This document shows positions 44,104-53,482 of a stretch of 64,000 bases of DNA, piece by piece. The notes beneath the pieces were generated by a model. The model was not told the DNA's origin and did not search any database. It saw only the letters and a program-made list of their open reading frames with translations. Made by a program: the position numbers and the translations under genes. Every line of letters begins with the position of its first letter. Position 1 is the first letter of the stretch. The DNA comes from Paenibacillus silvestris (GTDB taxonomy: Bacteria; Bacillota; Bacilli; Paenibacillales; NBRC-103111), in NCBI RefSeq assembly GCF_009882985.1, contig NZ_WTUZ01000016.1, positions 22,455-86,454 of the forward strand, given 5' to 3'.

Positions 44104-44682
44104 GTGGCCGAGGTTCTGATATTTCATCATGCGCAGGGTCTGACCCAAGGTATTCATGTCTTTGCTGAGGAGCTTAGAAAAGAGGGGCACACGGTACATA
44201 CTCCTGACCTTTTCGAAGGTCGCTTGTTCCCCACAATCAATGACGGCATGGCCTATGTCAAGGAGATTGGTTTTGAAGAGATTATAGAGCGCGGCGAACG
44301 AGTGGCAAATGAGCTTCCAAGCGACATCGTCTATGCCGGATTTTCACTAGGTGTGCTCTCTGCCCAGAAGCTTGCACAGACTCGGAAGGGTGCTATTGGA
44401 GCGCTGCTCTTTTACTCCTGTGTTCCAACCTCCATGTTCGGATCACCCTGGCCAGCGGATCTACCGGCACAGATTCACAGCATGGATGCTGATCCGTATT
44501 TCGTTGACGACGGCGACATGGAAGCCGCTCGTGAGCTCGTGGCTTCGGCCAATCATGTCGAACTCTTCATGTACCCAGGCGATGGGCACTGCTTCGCGGA
44601 CAGCAGTTTGCCTTCTTATGACGCTGACGCGGCGGCGTTGCTGATGGGGCGTGTTATCGAATTCCTCCGTCAGTTGAGGTAA
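44104..44682 (+). CDS. Dienelactone hydrolase family protein
   Basis: 192 residues, alpha/beta hydrolase of the dienelactone hydrolase type. The nucleophile elbow is GFSLG (Ser81 in place of the family's usual Cys), and the His is in GDGHCF near the C-terminus. N-terminal VLIFHHAQGLTQG contains the oxyanion strand. GTG 44104 is chosen because AAGGAGGAG lies seven bases upstream; the frame is open from an ATG at 44080 without a good site. It lies 27 bases after the 733-residue gene, so co-transcription is likely. Confidence 0.85.
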   Translation: MAEVLIFHHAQGLTQGIHVFAEELRKEGHTVHTPDLFEGRLFPTINDGMAYVKEIGFEEIIERGERVANELPSDIVYAGFSLGVLSAQKLAQTRKGAIGALLFYSCVPTSMFGSPWPADLPAQIHSMDADPYFVDDGDMEAARELVASANHVELFMYPGDGHCFADSSLPSYDADAAALLMGRVIEFLRQLR

Positions 44683-44752
44683 TGGTCAACGACAAGAAGC
44701 TAAATAGCGGAGAATGAAGGATAATTTTTGAATTGGATAGCCATATGTTTGC

Positions 44753-44793
44753 CAAGGCGCCTCCCTGATTGGGTAGGCGCCTTGAACTTTTTT
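44753..44793 (+). terminator. Rho-independent terminator
   Basis: CAAGGCGCCT / AGGCGCCTTG with a 12-base loop is followed by AACTTTTTT. Confidence 0.92.
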
Positions 44794-44845
44794 ATCGTCA
44801 CAGCGTGAGAAAAAGAGGAGAAATCGCTCAAGTGGAGGTTATCGG

Positions 44846-44911
44846 ATGGGAATTGGAACTAGAAAAGTTGCTATTGTCGGTGCTGGCATGGTTGGCTCCG
44901 GCTGTCCCTAG
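44846..44911 (+). pseudogene. 5' fragment of an L-lactate/malate dehydrogenase gene
   Basis: GTGGAGG is followed by an ATG and 21 codons reading MGIGTRKVAIVGAGMVGSGC then Pro-stop. KVAIVGAGMVGSG is the first strand and NAD-binding glycine loop of LDH/MDH proteins, and the ribosome binding site and start are intact. Homology ends at about 44905-44908, where repeat copy 3 begins. No later part of the enzyme is seen to the right of the repeat. The gene has therefore been cut by, or deleted up to, the repeat. Confidence 0.7.
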
Positions 44912-45135
44912 AGCCGAATCGAATAGCTGGAAAAACTCCCTTTATTTCAAGCGAATATATACCTGTAAATCCTAATAACTGGAAAAATTCCTGTTAATTA
45001 TCTCCTTACTCCTGTTTCCAAGCGCAATCGACCGAATTAACTGGAGAAATTCCATGTATTCATGCAGTAGCAGTGTTATTGGGCGATTTAGCGGTAGTAT
45101 TTCCTGTTCATCTGAAGAGGCACTCCCAAAAGTTC
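44912..45135 (+). repeat. Dispersed structured repeat, copy 3 (abuts the cut dehydrogenase)
   Basis: Same orientation as copy 1. The units are CTGGAAAAACTCCC (44927-44940), AATAACTGGAAAAATTCCTG (44974 on), AACTGGAGAAATTCCATGT (45039 on) and TTAGCGGTAGTATTTCC (45089-45105), with AATCGACC before unit 3. The full hairpin is missing on the left. Only a half-hairpin, GAAGAGGCACTCCCAAAAG, remains at its right edge (45114-45132). Confidence 0.85.
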
Positions 45136-45212
45136 AACCATTTTGTTACATGCATAAGTTGGTGTCGTGAAGCGAAAGATACGCGAGAATAATTATAGGA
45201 GGAGTTACCTTT

Positions 45213-45542
45213 ATGACACTCATTTCAGCGAACACTAATGTTCTTACTTTTATTAATGTCTTCACAGTGGAACCCGAAAATCAAGAACGACTAATTGACT
45301 TACTCACTAGTGCTACAGATGTCTCCGTTCGCTATGCACCAGGATTTATTTCTTGCAGCCTCCACCGAGGGACAGAAGGCACGAAAGTTACGATGTATGC
45401 ACAGTGGGAAAGTGCGGAGCATTACCAAGCCATGAGGAATGACCCGAAACCTCTTCCCTATTTGCAGGAAGCAATGAAGATAGCTACGTTTGAGCCGGGC
45501 AGCTATGAAGTTGTGAAAACTTTTGAACCCTCAAAGGAATAA
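45213..45542 (+). CDS. Antibiotic biosynthesis monooxygenase (ABM) domain protein
   Basis: 109 residues with a ferredoxin-like ABM fold. Core features are FINVFTVEPENQERLIDLL, the PGFISCSLHRG strand and the QWESAEHYQAM helix, which match small cofactor-free oxygenases or heme/quinone-handling relatives. ATAGGAGGAG precedes ATG 45213. It is followed by a TetR regulator in the same direction and may be part of its stress or detoxification regulon. Confidence 0.85.
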   Translation: MTLISANTNVLTFINVFTVEPENQERLIDLLTSATDVSVRYAPGFISCSLHRGTEGTKVTMYAQWESAEHYQAMRNDPKPLPYLQEAMKIATFEPGSYEVVKTFEPSKE

Positions 45543-45554
45543 GGTCGTGCATAC

Positions 45555-45588
45555 TTGACATCTGCCTCGGGATCGTACTAATGTTAGT
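45555..45588 (+). promoter_or_regulatory. Promoter and dyad ahead of the TetR gene
   Basis: TTGACA (45555-45560) is followed after 15-16 bases by TACTAAT. The dyad ACTAA-TG-TTAGT (45577-45588) overlaps the -10 region. It lies 17 bases before the TetR start. Confidence 0.5.
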
Positions 45589-45605
45589 GCCAAGAGGTGG
45601 ATGAC

Positions 45606-46169
45606 ATGAGCAAGAAAAAAGACATAATGGCTGCCACGCTAGACTTAATTGATGAAGAGGGACTTCAATCAGTGACCTTTTCCAAGATATTTAAGCGAGC
45701 AAACGTAGGGTCTGGCACGATGTATAACTATTTTGCTAATAAAGAAGAACTGGTTAATGCCGTGTATAAAGAAGCACGGATGCTGATGGGGGAGCACCTG
45801 TTAAAGGACTATAATCCTGAAGCGAGTTTGTATGAGCGCTTTAGGTGTCTTCAGTTAAATAGACTACAGTTCGGTATTCAATATCCGAAGGAATTCATGT
45901 TTATTGATAGTTATTCCTACTCGCCGTATATCTCACCTGAGTTGCGTGCGATGGACGATCCTCTGAACTCCCGAGATGTCATTATTTCATTGATTGTCGA
46001 GGGTCAAAAGATGGGGATCATCAAAGAAATGGATTCTCATTTGTGTCACCAGCTCATGCATGGGATGATAGCTTCTATTCTGAAAGGGTATTATGTACGG
46101 AAATATCCGATGAACGAGCTCCAGATTCAACAAATTATGGAGAGCTGTTGGAAGGCCATACTCGTTTGA
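45606..46169 (+). CDS. TetR family transcriptional regulator
   Basis: 187 residues. The N-terminal helix-turn-helix reads GLQSVTFSKIFKRANVGSGTMYNYFANKE (about 20-48), the TetR signature. The C-terminal ligand domain is divergent. ATG 45606 is favoured by AGAGGTGG; GTG 45597 is possible. It lies upstream of an SDR-MFS-ALDH operon in the same direction. Four GGAA-N6-TTCC sites in the gap between them are probable binding sites. Its own promoter overlaps a different dyad (ACTAA/TTAGT). Confidence 0.9.
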   Translation: MSKKKDIMAATLDLIDEEGLQSVTFSKIFKRANVGSGTMYNYFANKEELVNAVYKEARMLMGEHLLKDYNPEASLYERFRCLQLNRLQFGIQYPKEFMFIDSYSYSPYISPELRAMDDPLNSRDVIISLIVEGQKMGIIKEMDSHLCHQLMHGMIASILKGYYVRKYPMNELQIQQIMESCWKAILV

Positions 46170-46225
46170 AAAACAGTTTTGGGGACTTTAGGGTCTCGCG
46201 GGCTGTTTTTTATTTTATTTATATA

Positions 46226-46294
46226 TTGGAATTAAAATTCTGTTATGTGACGAGGTTTGTTTTTACGGTGTTTATATTTGGAATTATAATTCCA
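46226..46294 (+). promoter_or_regulatory. Two distal GGAA-N6-TTCC operator-like sites
   Basis: TTGGAATTAAAATTCTG (46226-46242, one mismatch in the right half) and TTGGAATTATAATTCCA (46278-46294, perfect 14-bp palindrome core) share the spacing and outer bases of two promoter-proximal sites further right. Confidence 0.65.
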
Positions 46295-46390
46295 TTAATA
46301 TAATTCGTTTCTTGTTCATTATCTAAAATTTTATCTTATTATGTAAATTAATCGTGATTTTATAGACTAATTTATAGGTTTCATATTTGT

Positions 46391-46464
46391 TTTGGAATAA
46401 AAATTCCGAAATGTATTGACCTGTAGTTGCCGAAGGAGTATATTGACTATGGAACAAATATTCC
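46391..46464 (+). promoter_or_regulatory. Promoter of the SDR-MFS-ALDH operon flanked by two operator sites
   Basis: TTGACC (46416-46421), a 17-base spacer and TATATT (46439-46444) form the promoter. GGAATAAAAATTCC (46394-46407) lies just upstream of the -35, and GGAACAAATATTCC (46451-46464) lies just after the -10. Both keep the GGAA-N6-TTCC spacing, as expected for a TetR-type repressor. Confidence 0.72.
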
Positions 46465-46490
46465 AAACAATATTAGGGAGGCAACATTAT

Positions 46491-47369
46491 ATGTCAAAAG
46501 TATGGTTGATTACAGGAAGTTCACGTGGATTCGGTCGCAGTCTTGCAGAGGCGGTGTTGGCTAAAGGAGATCAACTAGTCGCTACAGCTCGCAACACAGA
46601 GCAGATTGCCGATCTTGCAGCACGTTATGGCCATCAAGTTCGCATCGTACAGTTAGATGTAAACAAATTCGAGGAGGCTGAAGCAGCTATACAGGTCGCT
46701 TTTGAAGCGTTCGGGCGATTGGACGTGCTTGTTAATAATGCAGGTTATGGAAACGTCTCTTCGATTGAAGAAACGTCGATGGAAGATTTCCGCGCTCAAG
46801 TAGAAACGAACCTCTGGGGTGTCATCAACGTAACGAAAGCCGCGCTACCGCTTTTGAGAGTACAAGGTCATGGCCATATCGTCCAATTTTCTTCGATTGG
46901 CGGACGTACAGGTGCACCTGGTCTTGCACCCTATCAAACGGCAAAGTGGGCAGTGGAAGGTTTCTCCGAAGTGTTGTCCAAAGAGGTAGGCCCACTTGGA
47001 CTGAAGGTTACTTTGATCGAACCGGGTGGCTTCCGTACCGATTGGGCAGGCTCTTCCATGCAGCATATCGCGCCTCGTGATGAATACCAAGCCACAGTTG
47101 GCGGCCTGCTTAAACATCTTCGTGATACAACCGGTAACGAGAACGGCGACCCGGACAAAGCTGCACAAGCCATCATTTCAATCGTCAATGAGGAAAACCC
47201 GCCGCTTCGCTTATTACTGGGAAGCGATGCAGTAGCAATCGCAAACGCGGTGGACCAAGGCAAGTTAGCCGAAACGAAACGTTGGCAGAAGCTTAGCCAG
47301 TCGACAGATTTTGTATCCAAAGAGCTGGATCCTGAAGTATCGCGCATGTACGACGAGTTTGAAGAGTAA
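46491..47369 (+). CDS. Short-chain dehydrogenase/reductase
   Basis: 292 residues, classical SDR. TGSSRGFG (8-15) binds the nicotinamide dinucleotide, NNAGYG follows, and the catalytic pair is Tyr148 and Lys152 (YQTAK). It reduces or oxidises an unidentified carbonyl or alcohol. GGGAGG precedes ATG 46491. It is the first gene of the operator-controlled operon with an MFS efflux pump and an aldehyde dehydrogenase. The set suggests detoxification of a reactive carbonyl compound. Confidence 0.9.
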   Translation: MSKVWLITGSSRGFGRSLAEAVLAKGDQLVATARNTEQIADLAARYGHQVRIVQLDVNKFEEAEAAIQVAFEAFGRLDVLVNNAGYGNVSSIEETSMEDFRAQVETNLWGVINVTKAALPLLRVQGHGHIVQFSSIGGRTGAPGLAPYQTAKWAVEGFSEVLSKEVGPLGLKVTLIEPGGFRTDWAGSSMQHIAPRDEYQATVGGLLKHLRDTTGNENGDPDKAAQAIISIVNEENPPLRLLLGSDAVAIANAVDQGKLAETKRWQKLSQSTDFVSKELDPEVSRMYDEFEE

Positions 47370-47423
47370 TAAGCTTGCACAGCAGACTGCGTGGTGACAC
47401 AAAGTCAGAAAGAGGGTGCATCT

Positions 47424-48590
47424 ATGAAACTAAGCGCAAGAATTTCTTTATTATCGCTTGCAGTTACGACGACTTTCGGGACGATGATGGCCGCTCCAGC
47501 GGTGAAACCGTTGGCGGTGGCTTTCCCCGGCACCAACGCACTTTTCGTGCAATGGGTCGTCACCATTTCATCTCTATTTATTTTGCCTACTTTATTCATG
47601 GCAGGGAATCTCGGTAGACGTTTTTCGCGAAAAAACATCTTAATTGCAGGTTTGCTCTTGTATATAATAGGCGGCGTTGGTCCAGCTTTCATGAACTCAT
47701 TCGAAATGATATTAGTGTGCAGGGCGATCTTGGGTCTTAGTATCGGGCTCATCTCGCCAACATTCAATGCTTTGATTGCGGAGAATTTCCAAGGCAAAGA
47801 ACGATCGCGAATGAACGGCATACAGACTTCAATCAATGGCATTGGCGGGGCGGTTTTCCTGACTTTTGGTGGAATTATAGCATCGTTTGGATGGAGAGAA
47901 GTATTTCTAACCTATCTGTATGCTGGTTTGTTATTTATCTTGGTGATCGCATTTCTTCCCAAGTTTCCGCCGATGCAGGTGGAACAAATGGAGAAAGGAA
48001 GCGTTAAGCTGCCGAAGTTTTTCTTGGCGGTTGCCGTTGCAGCTGGGCTGCATGCGATGCTGTTTACGCTCATTCCGACGAACCTTTCGTTATTTCTATC
48101 TAATAACGGCATTGGCAGTGTAGCTTCTGTTGGCTATTTGACTGCTTTCGCTCTGGTTGGCGTATTCGTTGGAGGACTTGCGGTGACTCGATTAAGCACC
48201 CTATTCAAAAAAATGCTTGTCCCACTGGATCTAGCTGTGATGGCTGGAGGCTTCGTGCTCCTTGGTTTTGCTCACACGATTTGGACAGTAGCACTTTCTG
48301 TGTTCATGATTGGCTTGGCAGAAGGCATGTTATTCCCACTATCTTTCATTAAAACGGCGGAAGTTGTACCTAAACTTAGCTTAACAACTGCAATTTCACT
48401 GATGCTAGCTTGTGTTTATGCCTGCCAATTTCTGAGCCCTTTATTCGTAAAAGGAGTAGAACTGCTGCTTCATACAGATTCAACTCGAGGTGTGTTTATG
48501 GCGGTAGCTACAGCATTAGCGGTGACAGTTGTTATCTACTTGCCACTTGTTCGAAACAGGAAGAATGCAGCTGTGCAATCCATGTCTTAA
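47424..48590 (+). CDS. MFS transporter, DHA1-type efflux
   Basis: 388 residues and about 12 membrane helices. The first cytoplasmic loop carries GRRFSRKNI, an MFS motif A variant, and RAILGLSIGLISPTFNALIAENF is a helix-4/5 block typical of drug/proton antiporters. AAAGAGGGTG precedes ATG 47424. It is second in the operon after the SDR and is likely to export a toxic substrate or product. Confidence 0.87.
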   Translation: MKLSARISLLSLAVTTTFGTMMAAPAVKPLAVAFPGTNALFVQWVVTISSLFILPTLFMAGNLGRRFSRKNILIAGLLLYIIGGVGPAFMNSFEMILVCRAILGLSIGLISPTFNALIAENFQGKERSRMNGIQTSINGIGGAVFLTFGGIIASFGWREVFLTYLYAGLLFILVIAFLPKFPPMQVEQMEKGSVKLPKFFLAVAVAAGLHAMLFTLIPTNLSLFLSNNGIGSVASVGYLTAFALVGVFVGGLAVTRLSTLFKKMLVPLDLAVMAGGFVLLGFAHTIWTVALSVFMIGLAEGMLFPLSFIKTAEVVPKLSLTTAISLMLACVYACQFLSPLFVKGVELLLHTDSTRGVFMAVATALAVTVVIYLPLVRNRKNAAVQSMS

Positions 48591-48645
48591 GCAATGAAAC
48601 CTACAACATTAAACGAACCAAACTACAACTAGGCAGGTGTCTGTT

Positions 48646-50076
48646 ATGAGAAATATTGACAGCATTTATATAAACGGAAAGTTCATAGCTCCGAGTGGCA
48701 CGGATCTTCTGGATCTAGTTAACCCAACTACTAGAGAAGTTTTTGGCCGTGTAACGCTAGGAAATGAAGAGGATGCTAAACTTGCCATTACGGCAGCGAA
48801 AGCAGCATTCACTTCCTTCTCTAGAACTTCTGTACAGGAAAGATCCGCGATGCTGCAGCGTTTGAACGACGCAATCCTGGATCGGATTGACGAGTTGGCA
48901 GAAGCCAATATCCTCGAATACGGTGCCCCTCGAATGGCCGCAACGGGTCGGGTAAAACTTGCCGCGGCAAACTTGATGGACAGCAAAGAGGCGCTGGAAC
49001 AGTTCGAATTTGTCCACATGATCGGCAAAGCCAAAGTTATTGCCGAGCCCGTAGGTGTTATCGGTATTATCACACCTTGGAATGCAAGTTATTCGCAAAT
49101 TACGGCCAAACTAGGTGCAGCGATAGCGGCTGGGTGCACAGTTGTGATAAAGCCTAGTGAATTAAGCGCGCTGCAAACCCAACTGCTAACGGAATGCTTC
49201 CATGCAGCGGATATTCCAGCTGGTGTGATCAACGTTGTGAATGGTCTTGGAGCAACGGTGGGGGCAGAGCTGACGCGCAATCGGCACGTGGCAATGATTA
49301 ATTTTACAGGTTCAACGCGGGTGGGAAAAGAAATTCGCAGGGCCACAGTAGATTCCATGAAGCGTGTCACTTTAGAACTTGGCGGCAAATCTCCTAATAT
49401 CGTACTTGACGATGCAGACTTCACCAAGGCGATTCCTGCCGCTGTCAGATCGTGCTACACGAATAATGGGCAAGCTTGCGTTGCGGGTACAAGATTATTC
49501 GTTCCAGAGCACCGCTTGGAAGAAGTTAAGAAGCTTGCACGTGCAGCCGTAGAATCGATGAAAGTCGGTCTTCCATCCGAAGCAGATACAATACTTGGGC
49601 CGCTTGTCACTGAGAAACAATACAATCAAGTTCAGCATTACATTTCTACGGGCATTCAGGAAGGCGCTGAGTTGGTGATTGGTGGCGTAGGTCAGCCACA
49701 AGGATTGGAACAGGGAAACTTTGTCAAGCCGACTGTGTTTGCTAACGTAACGGAAGAAATGACGATCGCGAAGGAAGAGATTTTCGGACCTGTACTTTCA
49801 ATTCTAACGTACAGAACTGAGGAAGAAGCTGTTGAAATGGCCAATAACACGGACTATGGTTTGGGGGCTTATATCAGCACTGCCAATCTGGAGAAAGCTA
49901 ACGAGTTGGCGTCCCGGATTCAAGCAGGCGTGGTGCTTATCAACGGTGCTGGTTTTGAAATGAAAGCTCCTTTCGGTGGATTCAAGCATTCCGGTATCGG
50001 TCGTGAATACGGTATTTATGGTTTGGAAGATTGTCTGGAAACCAAAACGATTACTGGTTTCGATTTACTGATGTAA
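48646..50076 (+). CDS. Aldehyde dehydrogenase family protein
   Basis: 476 residues. The catalytic Cys278 is in NNGQACVAGTRLF, the general base Glu244 in LELGGKSPNIV, and the nucleotide site FTGSTRVGKEI precedes them. PFGGFKHSGIGREYG is the C-terminal oligomerisation and active-site block. It oxidises an aldehyde to an acid with NAD(P). AGGCAGGTG precedes ATG 48646. It is third in the operon with SDR and MFS genes, so an aldehyde produced or reduced by the SDR may be its substrate. Confidence 0.92.
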   Translation: MRNIDSIYINGKFIAPSGTDLLDLVNPTTREVFGRVTLGNEEDAKLAITAAKAAFTSFSRTSVQERSAMLQRLNDAILDRIDELAEANILEYGAPRMAATGRVKLAAANLMDSKEALEQFEFVHMIGKAKVIAEPVGVIGIITPWNASYSQITAKLGAAIAAGCTVVIKPSELSALQTQLLTECFHAADIPAGVINVVNGLGATVGAELTRNRHVAMINFTGSTRVGKEIRRATVDSMKRVTLELGGKSPNIVLDDADFTKAIPAAVRSCYTNNGQACVAGTRLFVPEHRLEEVKKLARAAVESMKVGLPSEADTILGPLVTEKQYNQVQHYISTGIQEGAELVIGGVGQPQGLEQGNFVKPTVFANVTEEMTIAKEEIFGPVLSILTYRTEEEAVEMANNTDYGLGAYISTANLEKANELASRIQAGVVLINGAGFEMKAPFGGFKHSGIGREYGIYGLEDCLETKTITGFDLLM

Positions 50077-50104
50077 TATATTCATAGTTTCTTCATTAAT
50101 ATAT

Positions 50105-50149
50105 AGGGATCAAAGTTTTGTCTGCGGGCAGAACTTGGTCCCTTTTTGT
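50105..50149 (+). terminator. Rho-independent terminator
   Basis: AGGGATCAAAGTTTTG pairs imperfectly with CAGAACTTGGTCCCT and is followed by TTTTTG, ending the aldehyde dehydrogenase operon. Confidence 0.85.
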
Positions 50150-50244
50150 TATGGAGTAAGGCTAACGTACAAGCATTAGCTAGGATAAATGCATTTACTA
50201 GTAATAGAGTTGTTATTTGTTTATGTAATAGGCAAGTTGAATAA

Positions 50245-51465
<1,221 letters not shown>

Positions 51466-51566
51466 TTTTTGGAAAAATTTCTTTTTTAATGAAGGACCAT
51501 GTGCGGATGAACGACATCTAATATCAAGTATGAATCTGTAAACTAACCTTTGGAAGGTGGGGGAGA

Positions 51567-52178
51567 ATGTTGAAAGGGGGAAAAGGCATCAATAAAAAGA
51601 ACATCGTGTCTTTGAAGATTGCGCTCAAGGTTAAAACCACATGCCATTCGAAAAACAAACGAAAACTAACTTACAACCTGTATACACGATGTTGTCGTAA
51701 AAATAAAATGCCAAAAAGGAGACCTTCGCTTATTTTTCGCTGCCCTCCAAGCCATTGCAAAAGCCAAAAAACTATTCCTTGGGCCTATCCAATTAAAGTA
51801 CCTACGCTAATAGAATCACCGATTAAATGTGCCCCCAATTTGGTCGTTGATAAAGAGTGTTGCGGAAATATTCTGATGCAAGGACAGCAGCCTGGTTTCT
51901 ATATATGGGAAACGGATGTTGACTCCCATATCACGATTGCCCAGATCAGTATATTTTCGAGTTCCAGCAGCACTAATGCCTTAGAAGTGAGGATAGATGG
52001 TACAGAAAGTAAAATACTGTCTGTACCACCAGGCAGTACAATCAATTTTATAGGGCAGGGAACCAAATCCATATTTATCTCTGTACTAGCTACGGAGATG
52101 ACGTATGTGGAAGGGAAGTATGTCATTTCAACAACGCTTCAGGTTCCCTCCGAATCCGATTGCCATAACGAGGAATAG
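51567..52178 (+). CDS. Ena-like (DUF3992-type) protein with long basic Cys-rich N-terminus
   Basis: 203 residues. The first 80 or so are very basic with several Cys (CHSKNKRK, RCCRKNKMPKRR). From about 93 onward, VVDKECCGNILMQG starts a beta-sandwich with SIFSSSSSTNALEVRIDG and VPPGSTINFIGQGTKSI. This resembles the DUF3992 endospore appendage core, as does the position next to two clear Ena subunits. It is less similar than they are and could be a cap, anchor or minor subunit, comparable with Ena1C-type partners. AAGGTGG precedes ATG 51567. It is convergent with the two Ena genes. Confidence 0.6.
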   Translation: MLKGGKGINKKNIVSLKIALKVKTTCHSKNKRKLTYNLYTRCCRKNKMPKRRPSLIFRCPPSHCKSQKTIPWAYPIKVPTLIESPIKCAPNLVVDKECCGNILMQGQQPGFYIWETDVDSHITIAQISIFSSSSSTNALEVRIDGTESKILSVPPGSTINFIGQGTKSIFISVLATEMTYVEGKYVISTTLQVPSESDCHNEE

Positions 52179-52185
52179 TTCGCTT

Positions 52186-52527
52186 TTATAGGCTGTAACG
52201 TACGGTTATACAGAATTCGCCTTGAGCAGCTCCAGCAGAGGTGAACGAAATGCTATCAAATCGCGCTACAGTGAAAGTTGCACTTCCTCCTACAGGAATG
52301 ACAAGCGTTTGAATGGGAGCAACGATTCCTATTTTGAAAAAGTTAACGGTAAGTACGGTAGCAGCGGTGCCCGTTTCAAATTTCACATACCCTGTTCCAT
52401 TAATCATACTGGAGATATTATCCGAATAAATGGTTTGTGTATCTGCAGCAGTAAACAGCCAATTCGTGCATACTTTATCCTGCACAAATATTTTATCCGT
52501 GCAACAACTTAGAGCTGTATCACACAT
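52186..52527 (-). CDS. Endospore appendage (Ena) subunit, DUF3992
   Basis: 113 residues. An N-terminal connector carries SCCTDKIFVQDKVCTNW with Cys8, Cys9 and Cys20. The C-terminal block GEFCITVRY has Cys106. These are the positions that make inter-subunit disulfides in the S-type Ena pili of Bacillus cereus group spores, as recalled from the literature. Between them lies a beta-jellyroll with GTGYVKFETG and SATFTVARFDSISF, also typical. No signal peptide, as for Ena, which assembles in the mother cell. AAAGGAGG precedes ATG 52527. It follows the second Ena gene by 27 bases in one operon. Confidence 0.87.
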   Translation of the reverse strand: MCDTALSCCTDKIFVQDKVCTNWLFTAADTQTIYSDNISSMINGTGYVKFETGTAATVLTVNFFKIGIVAPIQTLVIPVGGSATFTVARFDSISFTSAGAAQGEFCITVRYSL

Positions 52528-52554
52528 ATACAGGTGTCCCTCCTTTCTTACCTT

Positions 52555-52938
52555 TTATTGGACTGGATAACGAGTTGTTATGCAAAACTCTCCTTGATAG
52601 GTGCCAAGGGTTGCGCCTGGCAAAGTTAAGCGGATAGAACCGAAACGCCGATAAGTAAAAGATAGACTCGATCCAGGAGAAATTGTGATTGGGGTAATCA
52701 TGGGAGCACCTGCACTATTCAGTAAGTCAAACGTAATATCAGCAGGTCCAACGTCATATTGCAAATAGCCCGTTCCGACAATATTTTGATTAATGTTATT
52801 TGTGAAGACTGTAAGCAGCACATCAGTGGCTAAAGTAACGACAGTACCACTCCAGGGTGTACATACCTTATCCTGTACAAAGGTTTTATCTGAACAGCAA
52901 GTTAAAGCAGTTGCAGATGCATTGGTATTACAGGCCAT
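52555..52938 (-). CDS. Endospore appendage (Ena) subunit, DUF3992
   Basis: 127 residues, a paralogue of the downstream Ena gene. N-terminal TCCSDKTFVQDKVCTPW holds Cys14, Cys15 and Cys26, and the C-terminal GEFCITTRY holds Cys119. GTGYLQYDVG and SLSFTYRRFGSIRL are the matching core strands. It should polymerise into a disulfide-crosslinked fibre on the spore. GGGAGG precedes ATG 52938. It is the first gene of a two-gene minus-strand operon; the second gene follows after 27 bases. Confidence 0.88.
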   Translation of the reverse strand: MACNTNASATALTCCSDKTFVQDKVCTPWSGTVVTLATDVLLTVFTNNINQNIVGTGYLQYDVGPADITFDLLNSAGAPMITPITISPGSSLSFTYRRFGSIRLTLPGATLGTYQGEFCITTRYPVQ

Positions 52939-53082
52939 AGCTAAATACCTCCCATATTTATATTCTCAACTAGTTAATGCAGGCAATAACCTGCTTGCTT
53001 GGACAAATGACTCGTATTGTAAAAATTAGGAAAAATATTCAGTGGGCATTATAATGATAGGCATGAAAGTGAGTGGAGCTGC

Positions 53083-53235
53083 GTGACTCCGAACGAAAGA
53101 AAACTTATTAGGGAAAACATCTATGTTTTGGATATGAAAAAGTATGGAAATCTCACGGTGGTTACCTATTGCTTCTATTATAAGGTGCCATTTGATGAGC
53201 TTGGAGAACGGAGGTATTATACGTGCGTTATATAG
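53083..53235 (+). CDS. Small protein, 50 residues, unknown
   Basis: A GTG-start frame encodes 50 residues with balanced composition (LIRENIYVLDMKK, then YYKVPFDELGERRYYTC). TGGAG lies a few bases upstream. No family is recognised. It is divergent from the Ena genes, and a hairpin lies downstream at 53289. Real expression is uncertain. Confidence 0.4.
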   Translation: MTPNERKLIRENIYVLDMKKYGNLTVVTYCFYYKVPFDELGERRYYTCVI

Positions 53236-53288
53236 ATCATTTATATCAAAAATTAACGTTTCCCCTCTTCATGGGGGGGACCGATTAA

Positions 53289-53319
53289 GGAACATATCAT
53301 CAGGATATGTTCCTTATTT
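53289..53319 (+). terminator. Hairpin terminator
   Basis: GGAACATATC / GATATGTTCC with a short loop is followed by TTATTTG, downstream of the 50-residue gene. Confidence 0.6.
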
Positions 53320-53482
53320 GTGTGAAGGAAGAATCATGTATAGTATTATTTATACATATATAGTAAAAATCTAATGTATAGTCTAGTATTTGTGTTCTTT
53401 TTAATGTGCTAGTATGGGAATTATAGAGGAATAGGAAAGATGCTGTCCTGTCCGCTGTCCATTACTAGATTGGAGGACACAA

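Noticed and set aside
44769..44975. 68-residue plus-strand open frame
   Set aside because: It overlaps the dehydrogenase fragment in another frame and runs into the repeat. The real signal here is the LDH/MDH start at 44846.
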